64,000 nucleotides of DNA from Treponema sp. (GTDB lineage: Bacteria > Spirochaetota > Spirochaetia > Treponematales > Treponemataceae): NCBI GenBank assembly GCA_018385415.1, contig JAHAZA010000010.1, forward strand, positions 5,802-69,801, in the 5' to 3' direction. A model generated the notes under the pieces. It saw nothing but the letters and a program-made list of their open reading frames with translations. It made no database searches and was not told the DNA's origin. The translations under genes and the position numbers were made by a program. Of the stretch, positions 18,035-24,991 are shown piece after piece (positions within the stretch are counted from its first letter, which is position 1; each line of letters starts with the position of its first letter).

Positions 18035-18796
18035 ATGGCCGAAAAAAAAGCTACAACAAAAGCAGCTGCACCTAAAACTGCAGCAAAAGCTAAAACAACT
18101 ACTGCTAAAGCTCCAGCTAAAACTGCAGCAAAAAAAACTACTGCTGCTAAAGCAGCTAAACCAAAAGTAGCTGCAGAAAAAAAACCTGCTGCAAAAACTA
18201 CAACAGCTGCAAAAGCTAAAACAACAACTACTACTAAAGCTCCAGCTAAAACTACTGCAAAAAAAACAACTACTGCAAAACCTGCTGCAGAAAAAAAAGC
18301 AGCAACTAAAGCTGCTGTAAAAAAAACTCCAGCAAAAGTTCCTGCTAAAAAAGCATCGGCTGCAAAACCTGCTACAGAACCAAAAGTAAAGGCTCCTGCA
18401 AAAAAAGAAAAAATCGTAACAGTTCACGGCTATGTTGAATTCCAGCAGCCACTTCCTGTAGTTAAAGTTTTCGAAAACGGAAATCAGATTGCAAAACTTA
18501 AGAGACTTGAAAAGCTTGTCCTCGGGCCAATCGACAAAGATACAACTCTTGAATTTAAAACACTTTTCCACAAAGCATCAATCACAATTCCAGCAAGTGA
18601 TCCAAAAGATGTTCAGCTTTCTTACAGCACATTGACAGGAAAAATCAAAGCAATCTTAACTGACGATGTTGATGAACTTCAGGAAAAACTTAATCATGAA
18701 GACGAGAAAAACAGAAAGAAATATATCATCATCTGTATCTCAGTTGCAGTTGCCCTTTTCGTTCTCAGCTGTATCGTTAGATGCACCGCTGCATAA
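18035..18796 (+). CDS. Tail-anchored protein with histone-H1-like Lys/Ala arm
   Basis: A 253-residue protein in three parts. Residues 1 to about 125 are almost only Lys, Ala, Thr and Pro with AAKPK/KTTAK-type repeats, like histone H1 tails and bacterial H1-like nucleoid proteins. Residues about 126-215 look folded and beta-rich. Residues about 230-250 (YIIICISVAVALFVL) form one membrane segment preceded by RKK, so the arm should stay in the cytoplasm with the protein anchored by its tail. It heads a three-gene operon with two TM2 proteins. No named family is recognised for the middle domain. A nucleic-acid-binding, membrane-tethering role is an inference. Confidence 0.8.
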   Translation: MAEKKATTKAAAPKTAAKAKTTTAKAPAKTAAKKTTAAKAAKPKVAAEKKPAAKTTTAAKAKTTTTTKAPAKTTAKKTTTAKPAAEKKAATKAAVKKTPAKVPAKKASAAKPATEPKVKAPAKKEKIVTVHGYVEFQQPLPVVKVFENGNQIAKLKRLEKLVLGPIDKDTTLEFKTLFHKASITIPASDPKDVQLSYSTLTGKIKAILTDDVDELQEKLNHEDEKNRKKYIIICISVAVALFVLSCIVRCTAA

Positions 18797-18834
18797 CAGC
18801 AAGAAAACTTAATAAAATTTCAAAGGAGAAAATT

Positions 18835-19287
18835 ATGTCATATTGTCCAAACTGCGGTAAAGAAATAAAAGACATCCAGCCTGTTTCAAACAATGAAAAA
18901 ACAACCGAACAGGATACAAATGTTTCACCCAAAAACAGACTTCTTGCCATGTTATTAGGAATTTTCTGTGGATCTGTAGGTGTTCACAATTTTTATCTCG
19001 GTAGAAAAAAAGAAGGTCTTGTTCAGGCAATTTTATATGGTGTAGCATTAAATCTTATCTGTGCTTTCTATATTATCTTTTTTGTTTTCGTTGTAAAAAA
19101 TACATTTACAACGGCTTCTAGAGCAAGTGTATTCACATTTCTTGCTGTATTCTATATTCTATTATTTTCTGCAATTGGAATGCTTTATTACTGTATAATT
19201 TCTTCTTTAGTGCAGTGGATTAAAATAGCAAGAGGTCTTGCTTATGACGGCAATGGCCTTCCTGTTAAAAATTGGAATTTTAAATAA
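18835..19287 (+). CDS. TM2 domain protein with single zinc knuckle
   Basis: A 150-residue membrane protein. It begins with a CPNC half zinc ribbon, then a linker, then a TM2 domain (GVHNFYLGRKKEG, several hydrophobic segments, and a closing DGNGLPVKNW). TM2 domains pair membrane helices with a conserved polar turn; their function in bacteria is poorly known. The ATG is set by AAAGGAG 7 bases upstream; a longer frame overlapping the previous gene lacks a ribosome site. It is paralogous to the next gene. Confidence 0.85.
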   Translation: MSYCPNCGKEIKDIQPVSNNEKTTEQDTNVSPKNRLLAMLLGIFCGSVGVHNFYLGRKKEGLVQAILYGVALNLICAFYIIFFVFVVKNTFTTASRASVFTFLAVFYILLFSAIGMLYYCIISSLVQWIKIARGLAYDGNGLPVKNWNFK

Positions 19288-19304
19288 TATATAAGGAGAT
19301 TAAA

Positions 19305-19757
19305 ATGAGCTTTTGTTCAAAATGTGGTGCAGAGCTTGAAGAAAATTCAAAATTCTGTGCTAGCTGTGGAACTCCAGTTTCTTCTGAAGTTTCAACACCT
19401 GCAGAAACTGAAGGTGTTTCACCTAAGAAAAAGCTTCCTGCTTTTTTGACAGCAATTCTTGTAGGAAATGTTGGTGTTAACGACTTCTATTTAGGTCATA
19501 TTGGTCGCGGTGTTTTCAAAGCAATTTTTACTGTACTCGGATACATCTTTTATGCCATTGGTATTGGATGTTGCTTTGGAATTGAAAATTCATATGGAAC
19601 TGAAGAAACAGTCTTACTGATTGTTGGAATATTTTCACTGGTTAATGCAGTCATCTTCTTGCTTGTTCCTTCAATCATGGCCCTTGTTGACTGGATAAAA
19701 ACTCTTTGCAACAAAACAGTTGATAAAAATGGTCTTATTGTAAAGAACTGGGTTTAG
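19305..19757 (+). CDS. Zinc-ribbon TM2 domain protein
   Basis: A 150-residue paralogue of the preceding gene, with a full zinc ribbon (CSKCG and CASCG, 12 residues apart) followed by a TM2 domain (GVNDFYLGHIGRG ... DKNGLIVKNW). The zinc ribbon should face the cytoplasm. The gene starts 17 bases after its neighbour with AGGAG upstream. A strong terminator follows, so it is the last gene of the unit that begins with the Lys/Ala-rich tail-anchored protein. Confidence 0.87.
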   Translation: MSFCSKCGAELEENSKFCASCGTPVSSEVSTPAETEGVSPKKKLPAFLTAILVGNVGVNDFYLGHIGRGVFKAIFTVLGYIFYAIGIGCCFGIENSYGTEETVLLIVGIFSLVNAVIFLLVPSIMALVDWIKTLCNKTVDKNGLIVKNWV

Positions 19758-19790
19758 TTTTTTTAAAACAGACAGCACAATCTTATTAAG

Positions 19791-19828
19791 AAAGCCCGCC
19801 GGATTTTTTTCTGACGGGCTTTTTTTTA
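19791..19828 (+). terminator. Rho-independent terminator after TM2 genes
   Basis: AGCCCGCCGG and CTGACGGGCT form a GC-rich stem with one bulge, followed by an 8-T run. Confidence 0.9.
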
Positions 19829-19916
19829 GCCATTCAACTACATCCCAACTTCAAGTTCCGAAAAATACTCGCAATTTTTTATAATCAGTGCTAAAATATT
19901 TTTTAAGGAGTAACAC

Positions 19917-20066
19917 ATGGGTGTAACATCATTAGTAATTGTAATTCTTATTATTTTAGTTGTAATCCTTGGCGGAAGCTTCCTCATCAACCTTCCTATT
20001 GTTGGTGATTTCTTCTCTAAAATCGCTGATGGTCTCAGCAGCATCAAAGGCGCAATTAGCCTCTAA
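19917..20066 (+). CDS. 49-residue membrane peptide
   Basis: A short gene starting MGVTSLVIVILIILVV, with one hydrophobic segment in the first 25 residues and a small amphipathic tail ending ISL. The ATG follows AAGGAG, and TATAAT lies at 19880-19885. The next gene begins 6 bases after the stop. Its first codons and ribosome site resemble those of the gene at 20962, which suggests a shared origin. The function is unknown; a small regulatory or accessory membrane peptide is possible. Confidence 0.65.
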   Translation: MGVTSLVIVILIILVVILGGSFLINLPIVGDFFSKIADGLSSIKGAISL

Positions 20067-20072
20067 TCTAAA

Positions 20073-20843
20073 TTGGGTTTTCACCTTTTTAGCTTATTCA
20101 TTCCCTATTACGGTTTCTGTATCGCAATAGGGGTTGTAAGTTCATTTCTGATCGGCCTTCTTCTCTGTAAAAAAAACAAACTGAGTGGTGATGAATTAAT
20201 CATACTCTATGCTTATCTTCTTTCATTTGGATTTATTGGTGCAAAGCTTCTCTATGCAATCGTCACATTCAAATATATAGACTGGGCCGAAACTTTTTCA
20301 TCCATGGAAAACTTTGTGGAATTTTTATGCGCTGGATATGTTTACTATGGCGGACTTATTGGTGGCTTTGGAGCATTATTTCTTGTTCAAAAAATTCACT
20401 CAATTCAAATTAAAAAATACATAAATATTCTTACAATCTGTCTTGCAATCGCACATGCCTGTGGAAGAATAGGCTGCGCTCTGACAGGCTGTTGCTTTGG
20501 AAAAGAAACTACCGGCATCCTTTATTTCATATATAAAGACAGCTATGTTGCTCCATGCAACATTAAATTATTTCCAGTGCAGGCTATTGAGTCTGCCTCA
20601 ATTTTTATCCTTGCTCTTGTACTAATAATTATTTATCTTAAAAACAGTGACTTTATCAACTGGCCTGTTTACTTTATAACTTACAGTATCTTGAGATTTA
20701 TACTTGAGTTTTTCAGAGGCGACTTTATTAGAGGAACCTTCGGAATTCTTTCTACTTCTCAAATAATCAGCCTTATACTTTTGACCGGTATAATTGTTTA
20801 TCTAACCATTATCCGTATAAAATCCACAAAAAACAGCAAGTAA
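20073..20843 (+). CDS. Lgt-like membrane protein (diacylglyceryl transferase paralogue)
   Basis: A 256-residue integral membrane protein with about seven segments and the overall Lgt fold. The Lgt signature region reads HACGRIGCALTGCCFGKET. The essential His of the E. coli enzyme (HGG) is Tyr here (YYGGLIGG), and the RxxN motif has Cys for Asn, so it is probably not the housekeeping prolipoprotein transferase. The start is TTG with a poor ribosome site, 6 bases after the 49-residue peptide, so coupled translation is likely. Confidence 0.72.
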   Translation: MGFHLFSLFIPYYGFCIAIGVVSSFLIGLLLCKKNKLSGDELIILYAYLLSFGFIGAKLLYAIVTFKYIDWAETFSSMENFVEFLCAGYVYYGGLIGGFGALFLVQKIHSIQIKKYINILTICLAIAHACGRIGCALTGCCFGKETTGILYFIYKDSYVAPCNIKLFPVQAIESASIFILALVLIIIYLKNSDFINWPVYFITYSILRFILEFFRGDFIRGTFGILSTSQIISLILLTGIIVYLTIIRIKSTKNSK

Positions 20844-20961
20844 CTTTTTGCCTTTGTGTTTGTTTACTATTATATTCTAAAAATAGTCTCTTAATAGGAC
20901 TTTTATATGCTTTGGGAATATGATATGTTCTTTTCATTACTTTTTAATTCGGAGGTGTAAC

Positions 20962-21378
20962 ATGGGTGTTGCATCATTAGTTCTCGGAATCATGGGGTTG
21001 GTTATTTCGCTTTTCTGGGGAAAATTAGGAATTTTCGCTCTTATTCTTGCTATTCCTGCAATTATTTTTGGTGCAATTGCAAGAAATGGCAAAGGTCATA
21101 AAACAATGCCAACAATTGGTCTTGTATTTGGATGTGTTGCTTTACCATTTGCAATTATCAGCTTCGGTTTCTGGAACAATATTGAAAAAATTACAAACGG
21201 CTGTTCTAAGGAAATCGAAAGATCATTTAATTTCGATAAGAACTCAACAGAAAACGATGATTATTCAACAGATGGAGAAGAAAGCGACAACGAATCAAGA
21301 AAACGCCTTGAAGAAAAAATGGATAAGCTTTCTGATGCAATTGAAGAAAAGCTTAATAAAATGTTTTTTGAAGACTAA
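20962..21378 (+). CDS. DUF4190-like membrane protein with acidic coiled tail
   Basis: A 138-residue protein. The first 70 residues carry two hydrophobic segments separated by a short ARNGKGHK loop, a layout like DUF4190 proteins. Residues about 75-138 are acidic and heptad-like (RKRLEEKMDKLSDAIEEKLNKM), suggesting a cytoplasmic coiled coil. The ATG is set by GGAGG 6 bases upstream. Function unknown. A terminator follows. Confidence 0.7.
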   Translation: MGVASLVLGIMGLVISLFWGKLGIFALILAIPAIIFGAIARNGKGHKTMPTIGLVFGCVALPFAIISFGFWNNIEKITNGCSKEIERSFNFDKNSTENDDYSTDGEESDNESRKRLEEKMDKLSDAIEEKLNKMFFED

Positions 21379-21425
21379 AATTATTCAGGGAACTTCACAA
21401 AGCTTCCCTGCACTACAGTTCTTAT

Positions 21426-21464
21426 AAAAAAAAGACTTTCGAAATAATCGAAAGTCTTTTTTTT
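21426..21464 (+). terminator. Rho-independent terminator
   Basis: AAAGACTTTCG pairs with CGAAAGTCTTT around a short loop, flanked by A- and T-runs. It can serve the plus-strand gene and also lies just past the 3' end of the minus-strand tRNA. Confidence 0.88.
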
Positions 21465-21551
21465 GCCGGGAACCAGAATCGAACTGGCACGGCCGTTTGA
21501 ATTGCCGAGGGATTTTAAGTCCCTTGTGTCTACCTATTCCACCATCCCGGC
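21464..21551 (-). tRNA. tRNA-Leu (UAA anticodon)
   Basis: Minus strand: a 7-bp acceptor stem GCCGGGA/TCCCGGC, a T-arm with TTCGATT, a long variable arm and an anticodon loop CTTAAAA with TAA at the anticodon position. The 3' CCA is not encoded. An 88-base class II tRNA. Confidence 0.95.
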
Positions 21552-21608
21552 GACAAATATATAGTATAAAAATTCACAAAAAATTTCAATACCTGTTATT
21601 CAAGCATT

Positions 21609-22109
21609 CTAGTGTGTCTGGCTATAAAGTCCTGCCATTTCATCGCGCCATTCTACCGTTTTTGATTTATCCTCGTATTCAATAATTTTTTCAATTTTGA
21701 ATTTCTTGAGATCACGAGGATTTTCAAATGTTACTACAGCAAAACGTCCATTTCCAATATAAGTCATCTGCTGCCCAGGAAGCATATTTTCTTTTGATTT
21801 GAGACTTTCAAGAACACAATCAAAGTGCATTGGTTTTCCTTCCGAATCACTGATTGCACTTGTCATATCCTGAATAAGTTGTCCGCATTTTGCACACATA
21901 ACCTGACGGCTTTTAAATTCACGGATTGCAGCTTCTTTATGCTGATTTTCCTGCAACTCTTCTGCAGAAATTTTTGGTTGTTTATTCTGATTAAATTTGG
22001 ACTGGTCAGACTGTTGATTTTCTTTTGCCTGATTGTTCTGATTATTTTGATTCTGGTTTTGGTTATTCCAGTTTCTGTGATGTCTATTGCGACGGTCATT
22101 TCTTCCCAT
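21609..22109 (-). CDS. Asn/Gln-rich N-terminus, zinc-knuckle-like hypothetical protein
   Basis: A 166-residue protein. Residues 1-45 are low complexity (Arg/His, then repeated NQNQNN). The rest is folded, with CAKCGQLIQD and a second HFDC pattern about 20 residues later that could bind zinc, then a basic, acidic-mixed tail. It resembles small conserved treponemal proteins of unknown function. The ATG follows GGGAGA. Its nearest upstream gene is the FlgM-like gene, 50 bases away, so it may share that transcript. An RNA-binding role is possible but unproven. Confidence 0.7.
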   Translation of the reverse strand: MGRNDRRNRHHRNWNNQNQNQNNQNNQAKENQQSDQSKFNQNKQPKISAEELQENQHKEAAIREFKSRQVMCAKCGQLIQDMTSAISDSEGKPMHFDCVLESLKSKENMLPGQQMTYIGNGRFAVVTFENPRDLKKFKIEKIIEYEDKSKTVEWRDEMAGLYSQTH

Positions 22110-22159
22110 TTCTTATCTCCCATCCAGGATCGCCCATGAGAAAAAATTCCGTACACGAA

Positions 22160-22357
22160 CTAGCTGGACAATTTTAACTCTTCAGGGTTTTCCACAAGTT
22201 TTTTACTAATAACTTGAGCAATTCGTTGAATTGCATTATTCACATATTCTTCATCATGAATCTTATTACGCAATTCTAACACTTTTGGGGATAAAATTTC
22301 TACTGGTTCTTCCTTCGCAATTTCAATACAAGGTGCAACTGTTTCTACTGCGACCAT
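22160..22357 (-). CDS. FlgM-like small protein
   Basis: A 65-residue protein whose second half (SPKVLELRNKI, then EYVNNAIQRIAQVISKKL) resembles the C-terminal sigma28-binding region of anti-sigma factor FlgM; the match is weak. The ATG overlaps the yraN stop by one base (TGATG); a GTG one codon earlier is possible. It lies at the end of a transcript with FliK-like and FlhB-like genes, which supports a flagellar link. Confidence 0.5.
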   Translation of the reverse strand: MVAVETVAPCIEIAKEEPVEILSPKVLELRNKIHDEEYVNNAIQRIAQVISKKLVENPEELKLSS

Positions 22358-22752
22358 CACGAAAACTCCAAAAACGCATTTTCTATATGATACACTGCCG
22401 GAAAACCGGGCATATCAATTACAACAACATCGAATCTAACAAAGCTGTTACTATATTGTCGATGTTTTGTCAGAAAATATTTAGAGGTTTCTAAAATTCT
22501 TTTTTGTTTTTGTGAGTTTAATTCTCGGGCAAGAACTTCAAGATTTCCCCAAAGTAAAGTTTTTACTTCAACGAATACAAGCACTTCGTCTTTTGAAACG
22601 ATAAGATCAGCCTCACCGCTTCGACAACGAAAATTGGTTTCAACAATTTCAAAACCGTTTTCTTTAAAATAATTAAGAGCCCGAATCTCACCGGATGAAC
22701 CGATCTGTTTTCGAGCTCTTGAATTTATTTCGTGATAATTAGATTTCTTCAA
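22357..22752 (-). CDS. yraN: YraN/UPF0102 family nuclease-like protein
   Basis: A 131-residue protein of the UPF0102 family, which has an endonuclease fold. The core is intact: GSSGEIRAL with its Glu, GEADLI with its Asp, and VFVEVKT with the ExK. It starts at a TTG preceded by AGAGGA and overlaps the end of the upstream gene by 14 bases. Family members often sit near ribosomal or flagellar genes, as here. Its cellular target is unknown. Confidence 0.88.
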   Translation of the reverse strand: MKKSNYHEINSRARKQIGSSGEIRALNYFKENGFEIVETNFRCRSGEADLIVSKDEVLVFVEVKTLLWGNLEVLARELNSQKQKRILETSKYFLTKHRQYSNSFVRFDVVVIDMPGFPAVYHIENAFLEFS

Positions 22753-23038
22753 CGTCCTCTGTTAATTCCTCGAGTTCTTCAACATCTGTTGGATTATCGT
22801 AATTTGCTTTTGCAAAACCAGCAAAATATTTTTCCATATCAGCATCTGAATCTGGCATTGCTTCACCAGCAGTTAACAGATACTGCAAGTTCCACTGATT
22901 AATTGCATTCATATGATATTTTTTAATTGTTCGCTTTTTTGCCAGAAACATGTATTTTCCATCATCAAAAAACACTGGCATTGTAAAACGCATTCCTAGT
23001 TTAATGTCTGAACAATTAATTTTCTGAAAATTTGGCAT
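22739..23038 (-). CDS. Stand-alone domain resembling HD-GYP protein N-termini
   Basis: A 99-residue protein. Its first 60 residues (LGMRFTMPVFFDDGKYMFLAK, a basic KKRTIKKYH, then INQWNLQYLLTAG) resemble the N-terminal module found before HD-GYP phosphodiesterase domains in many spirochetes. The catalytic HD-GYP part is absent; an acidic tail of about 25 residues follows. It may be a remnant or a small partner protein. It lies 21 bases after the FlhB-like gene and overlaps yraN. Confidence 0.6.
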   Translation of the reverse strand: MPNFQKINCSDIKLGMRFTMPVFFDDGKYMFLAKKRTIKKYHMNAINQWNLQYLLTAGEAMPDSDADMEKYFAGFAKANYDNPTDVEELEELTEDVEEI

Positions 23039-23059
23039 ACCAACCCTCCGAAAGTTGCG

Positions 23060-23308
23060 TTACGATTGTTGCATTACAAATGCAAAAATTTTTGCTAACA
23101 CAGGCCAAACAGTTTCTGGAACACAAGTTCCAATTTCCTGAACACTTAAAAAGTCAGTCAGCTCATCATTTTTTACGATGGTGATATCATTTTCTTCTGC
23201 CGCATCCAAAACCTTCTGCGCCAGTTCTCCCTTTGCTGTTACTGTAACAAATGGAGCTGCTGCACCTTCAGGATATTTCAATGCAACAGCTTTTTTAATT
23301 CTCTGCAT
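23060..23308 (-). CDS. FlhB C-terminal domain homologue (YlqH-like)
   Basis: An 82-residue protein matching the cytoplasmic C-terminal domain of the flagellar export switch FlhB, without its membrane part: VTAKGELAQKVLDAAEENDITIVKND, then a VQEIGTCVPETVW helix. FlhB's NPTH cleavage motif is not present. Such short homologues (Bacillus YlqH) accompany FliK-like genes and can partly replace the FlhB tail in some species. The ATG overlaps the upstream stop (TAATG). Confidence 0.82.
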   Translation of the reverse strand: MQRIKKAVALKYPEGAAAPFVTVTAKGELAQKVLDAAEENDITIVKNDELTDFLSVQEIGTCVPETVWPVLAKIFAFVMQQS

Positions 23309-24429
23309 TATGCATACCCCTTTGCAACAGGCAGTAAAATATTACCACTTGCAAAGCCTGCAAGTTTCTCAGTTTTCTCTACCTCAACCGGAACATTTTT
23401 AAAATATACTTGAAGTTTGGATTTTAGCTTTGTGTTTATTACGTCATCCATTTCCGGATAATGGGAAAATAAAACTTTTTGTATATCTGTTCCATTGAAA
23501 GATACCACAAAAGTCCATATTTCTCTATCAATACTAAAATTTATCACTGAATTTTGTACATTTTTTTTAAATAAATCAAGAAAAACTCTAAAAACTCCAT
23601 CACCTTTAATATGTCGCTGTTCTTTATCAAATCCAAATTCAAATGGAACTACAATCCAATGATTCTTATGTTCGGATTGTCCGCCATTGCTTTTGGTATC
23701 CTGATCACGACTTATAATATGATTAAATACAGTCAAAAAACCTTCAGGACTTTTTCCAATCTGACGGCCATTTAAAAGTTCGGTAAAATATTCTTTAAAT
23801 TGTTCCGCCAGCATTTCAATTTCATGGTTCTCAAATTTTTTAATTTGCTTTTCTGAGGAATTTCCTTCAACCTCCGAAGATAAACCAAAGCCTGTCATTA
23901 CATCCTGAATGTTTTCAATTGTAGGCTCTATTCCTTTTTCTATAAGAATCATTGCAGCCTCACTGGCTTCCTCTTCATGCCCCGGAAATTTAAGTGCTGC
24001 ATTTCTTGCCTTATTAATTTTGTCCAGATTAATTTTTGCTCCAAACCCGACTATAGTCTGCAGAAGCATTTTTGATATATTATCTTGAGGAAGTCCAAGA
24101 CTTGCTAAAAGCTCTGCAACCTGTGGTGTCATTACATTTGAACTTTGCACTACACTCTTATCTGAAAGTTGATTCTGTACTGAATTCTGGATTTTTGAAA
24201 GATTCAATTTACCATCAGTAATTGAAACTCGGGCCATAAAAGAACTTCCTGGCACAAGCTTTTCCTTTGAAGAAATGGCATAACGACCTCCAGCAAAAGA
24301 GGCGACATACTTACCGTTACCAGAATCTTTCAGTATACGGACTAAAACAGAGCTGCCTTCCTTTATGAGATTTGAATACTCTTTAGGAAGGACAGTCTGG
24401 GAATGTATGTAAATGCCGTTTGTATTCAT
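23308..24429 (-). CDS. FliK/YlqG-like protein
   Basis: A 373-residue soluble protein preceding the FlhB-tail homologue, as ylqG precedes ylqH in Bacillus. The N-terminus (about 1-90) forms a small beta domain with KEGSSVLVRILKD. The C-terminal half (about 255-360) resembles the hook-length control fold of FliK (VVPFEFG, then VFLDLFKKN and WTFVVSF). The assignment leans on gene order. It has no Shine-Dalgarno site; a -10 box lies 8 bases before the ATG, so it is likely leaderless. Confidence 0.6.
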   Translation of the reverse strand: MNTNGIYIHSQTVLPKEYSNLIKEGSSVLVRILKDSGNGKYVASFAGGRYAISSKEKLVPGSSFMARVSITDGKLNLSKIQNSVQNQLSDKSVVQSSNVMTPQVAELLASLGLPQDNISKMLLQTIVGFGAKINLDKINKARNAALKFPGHEEEASEAAMILIEKGIEPTIENIQDVMTGFGLSSEVEGNSSEKQIKKFENHEIEMLAEQFKEYFTELLNGRQIGKSPEGFLTVFNHIISRDQDTKSNGGQSEHKNHWIVVPFEFGFDKEQRHIKGDGVFRVFLDLFKKNVQNSVINFSIDREIWTFVVSFNGTDIQKVLFSHYPEMDDVINTKLKSKLQVYFKNVPVEVEKTEKLAGFASGNILLPVAKGYA

Positions 24430-24437
24430 ATGTATTG

Positions 24438-24467
24438 ATTATACAATATTAACATACATTCTGTTAA
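24438..24467 (-). promoter_or_regulatory. Promoter for leaderless FliK-like operon
   Basis: Minus strand: TTAACA, 18-bp spacer, TATAAT, then 8 bases to the ATG at 24429. It looks like a sigma70 site, not sigma28, despite the flagellar context. Confidence 0.65.
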
Positions 24468-24480
24468 GAAAAGTTTAAAA

Positions 24481-24509
24481 CAAAAAAGCCGATACCAAAG
24501 TACCGGCTT
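24481..24509 (-). terminator. Terminator after rplS
   Basis: Minus strand: AAGCCGGTAC and GTATCGGCTT form the stem, followed by a 6-T run. It separates the ribosomal operon from the FliK-like promoter. Confidence 0.88.
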
Positions 24510-24527
24510 ATATTAAATCTTTACGAT

Positions 24528-24965
24528 TTATTTGTTTTCTGTTGTAGCAGCTTCAGCTTCTTTTGCAGCAGCGGCAGCATCAGCAGCAGCGTTACGAGCG
24601 TTCATAGCTTCAGTAGCAGCAGCTCCGAGGAGTTCCTTAACTTTAGCTCCCTTACCAACTTTGTCACGGATGTAATAAAGTTTAGCACGGCGAACTTTAC
24701 CAGGACGAGTAACATCAACCTTTACGATTCTTGGTGATTCGTAAGGGAATACACGTTCTACACCAACTCCAAATGAGTTCTTGCGAACTGTGAATGTTTT
24801 TCTAGCGCCTGCGTTTTTCATAGCAATTACGAGGCCTTCAAACTTCTGGATACGTTCTGTTTTACCTTCAATAATTTTGAAGTAAACTGCAACTGTATCA
24901 CCAATATTGAATGGCTGTGCACCAGCACGTTTCTGCTGTTCTTCAATTGTCTTAATAAGATCCAT
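24528..24965 (-). CDS. rplS: Ribosomal protein L19
   Basis: A 145-residue large-subunit protein at the 30S-50S interface. The L19 core is clear ([35 protein letters not shown]). A C-terminal extension of about 30 residues is almost pure Ala/Glu ([17 protein letters not shown]), longer than the usual 115-residue protein. The ATG at 24965 follows GGAG and gives the normal N-terminus; a longer frame has no ribosome site. Last gene of the rpsP operon. Confidence 0.96.
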   Translation of the reverse strand: MDLIKTIEEQQKRAGAQPFNIGDTVAVYFKIIEGKTERIQKFEGLVIAMKNAGARKTFTVRKNSFGVGVERVFPYESPRIVKVDVTRPGKVRRAKLYYIRDKVGKGAKVKELLGAAATEAMNARNAAADAAAAAKEAEAATTENK

Positions 24966-24991
24966 TATAGTCTCCAGTAACAAGAAAAAAG

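Noticed and set aside
18051..18420. Possible CRISPR or satellite-like repeat
   Set aside because: The repetitiveness is codon-level repetition of Lys, Ala and Thr in one open frame, without regular repeat-spacer units.
18017..18571. Long Cys/Phe/Ser-rich minus-strand frame
   Set aside because: It is the antisense shadow of the Lys/Ala repeat codons; composition is an artefact of the repeat.
24528..24620. Ala-rich tail of L19 as a frameshift product
   Set aside because: The frame is continuous, codon use is normal and the stop is followed by a good terminator; it is simply a low-complexity extension.
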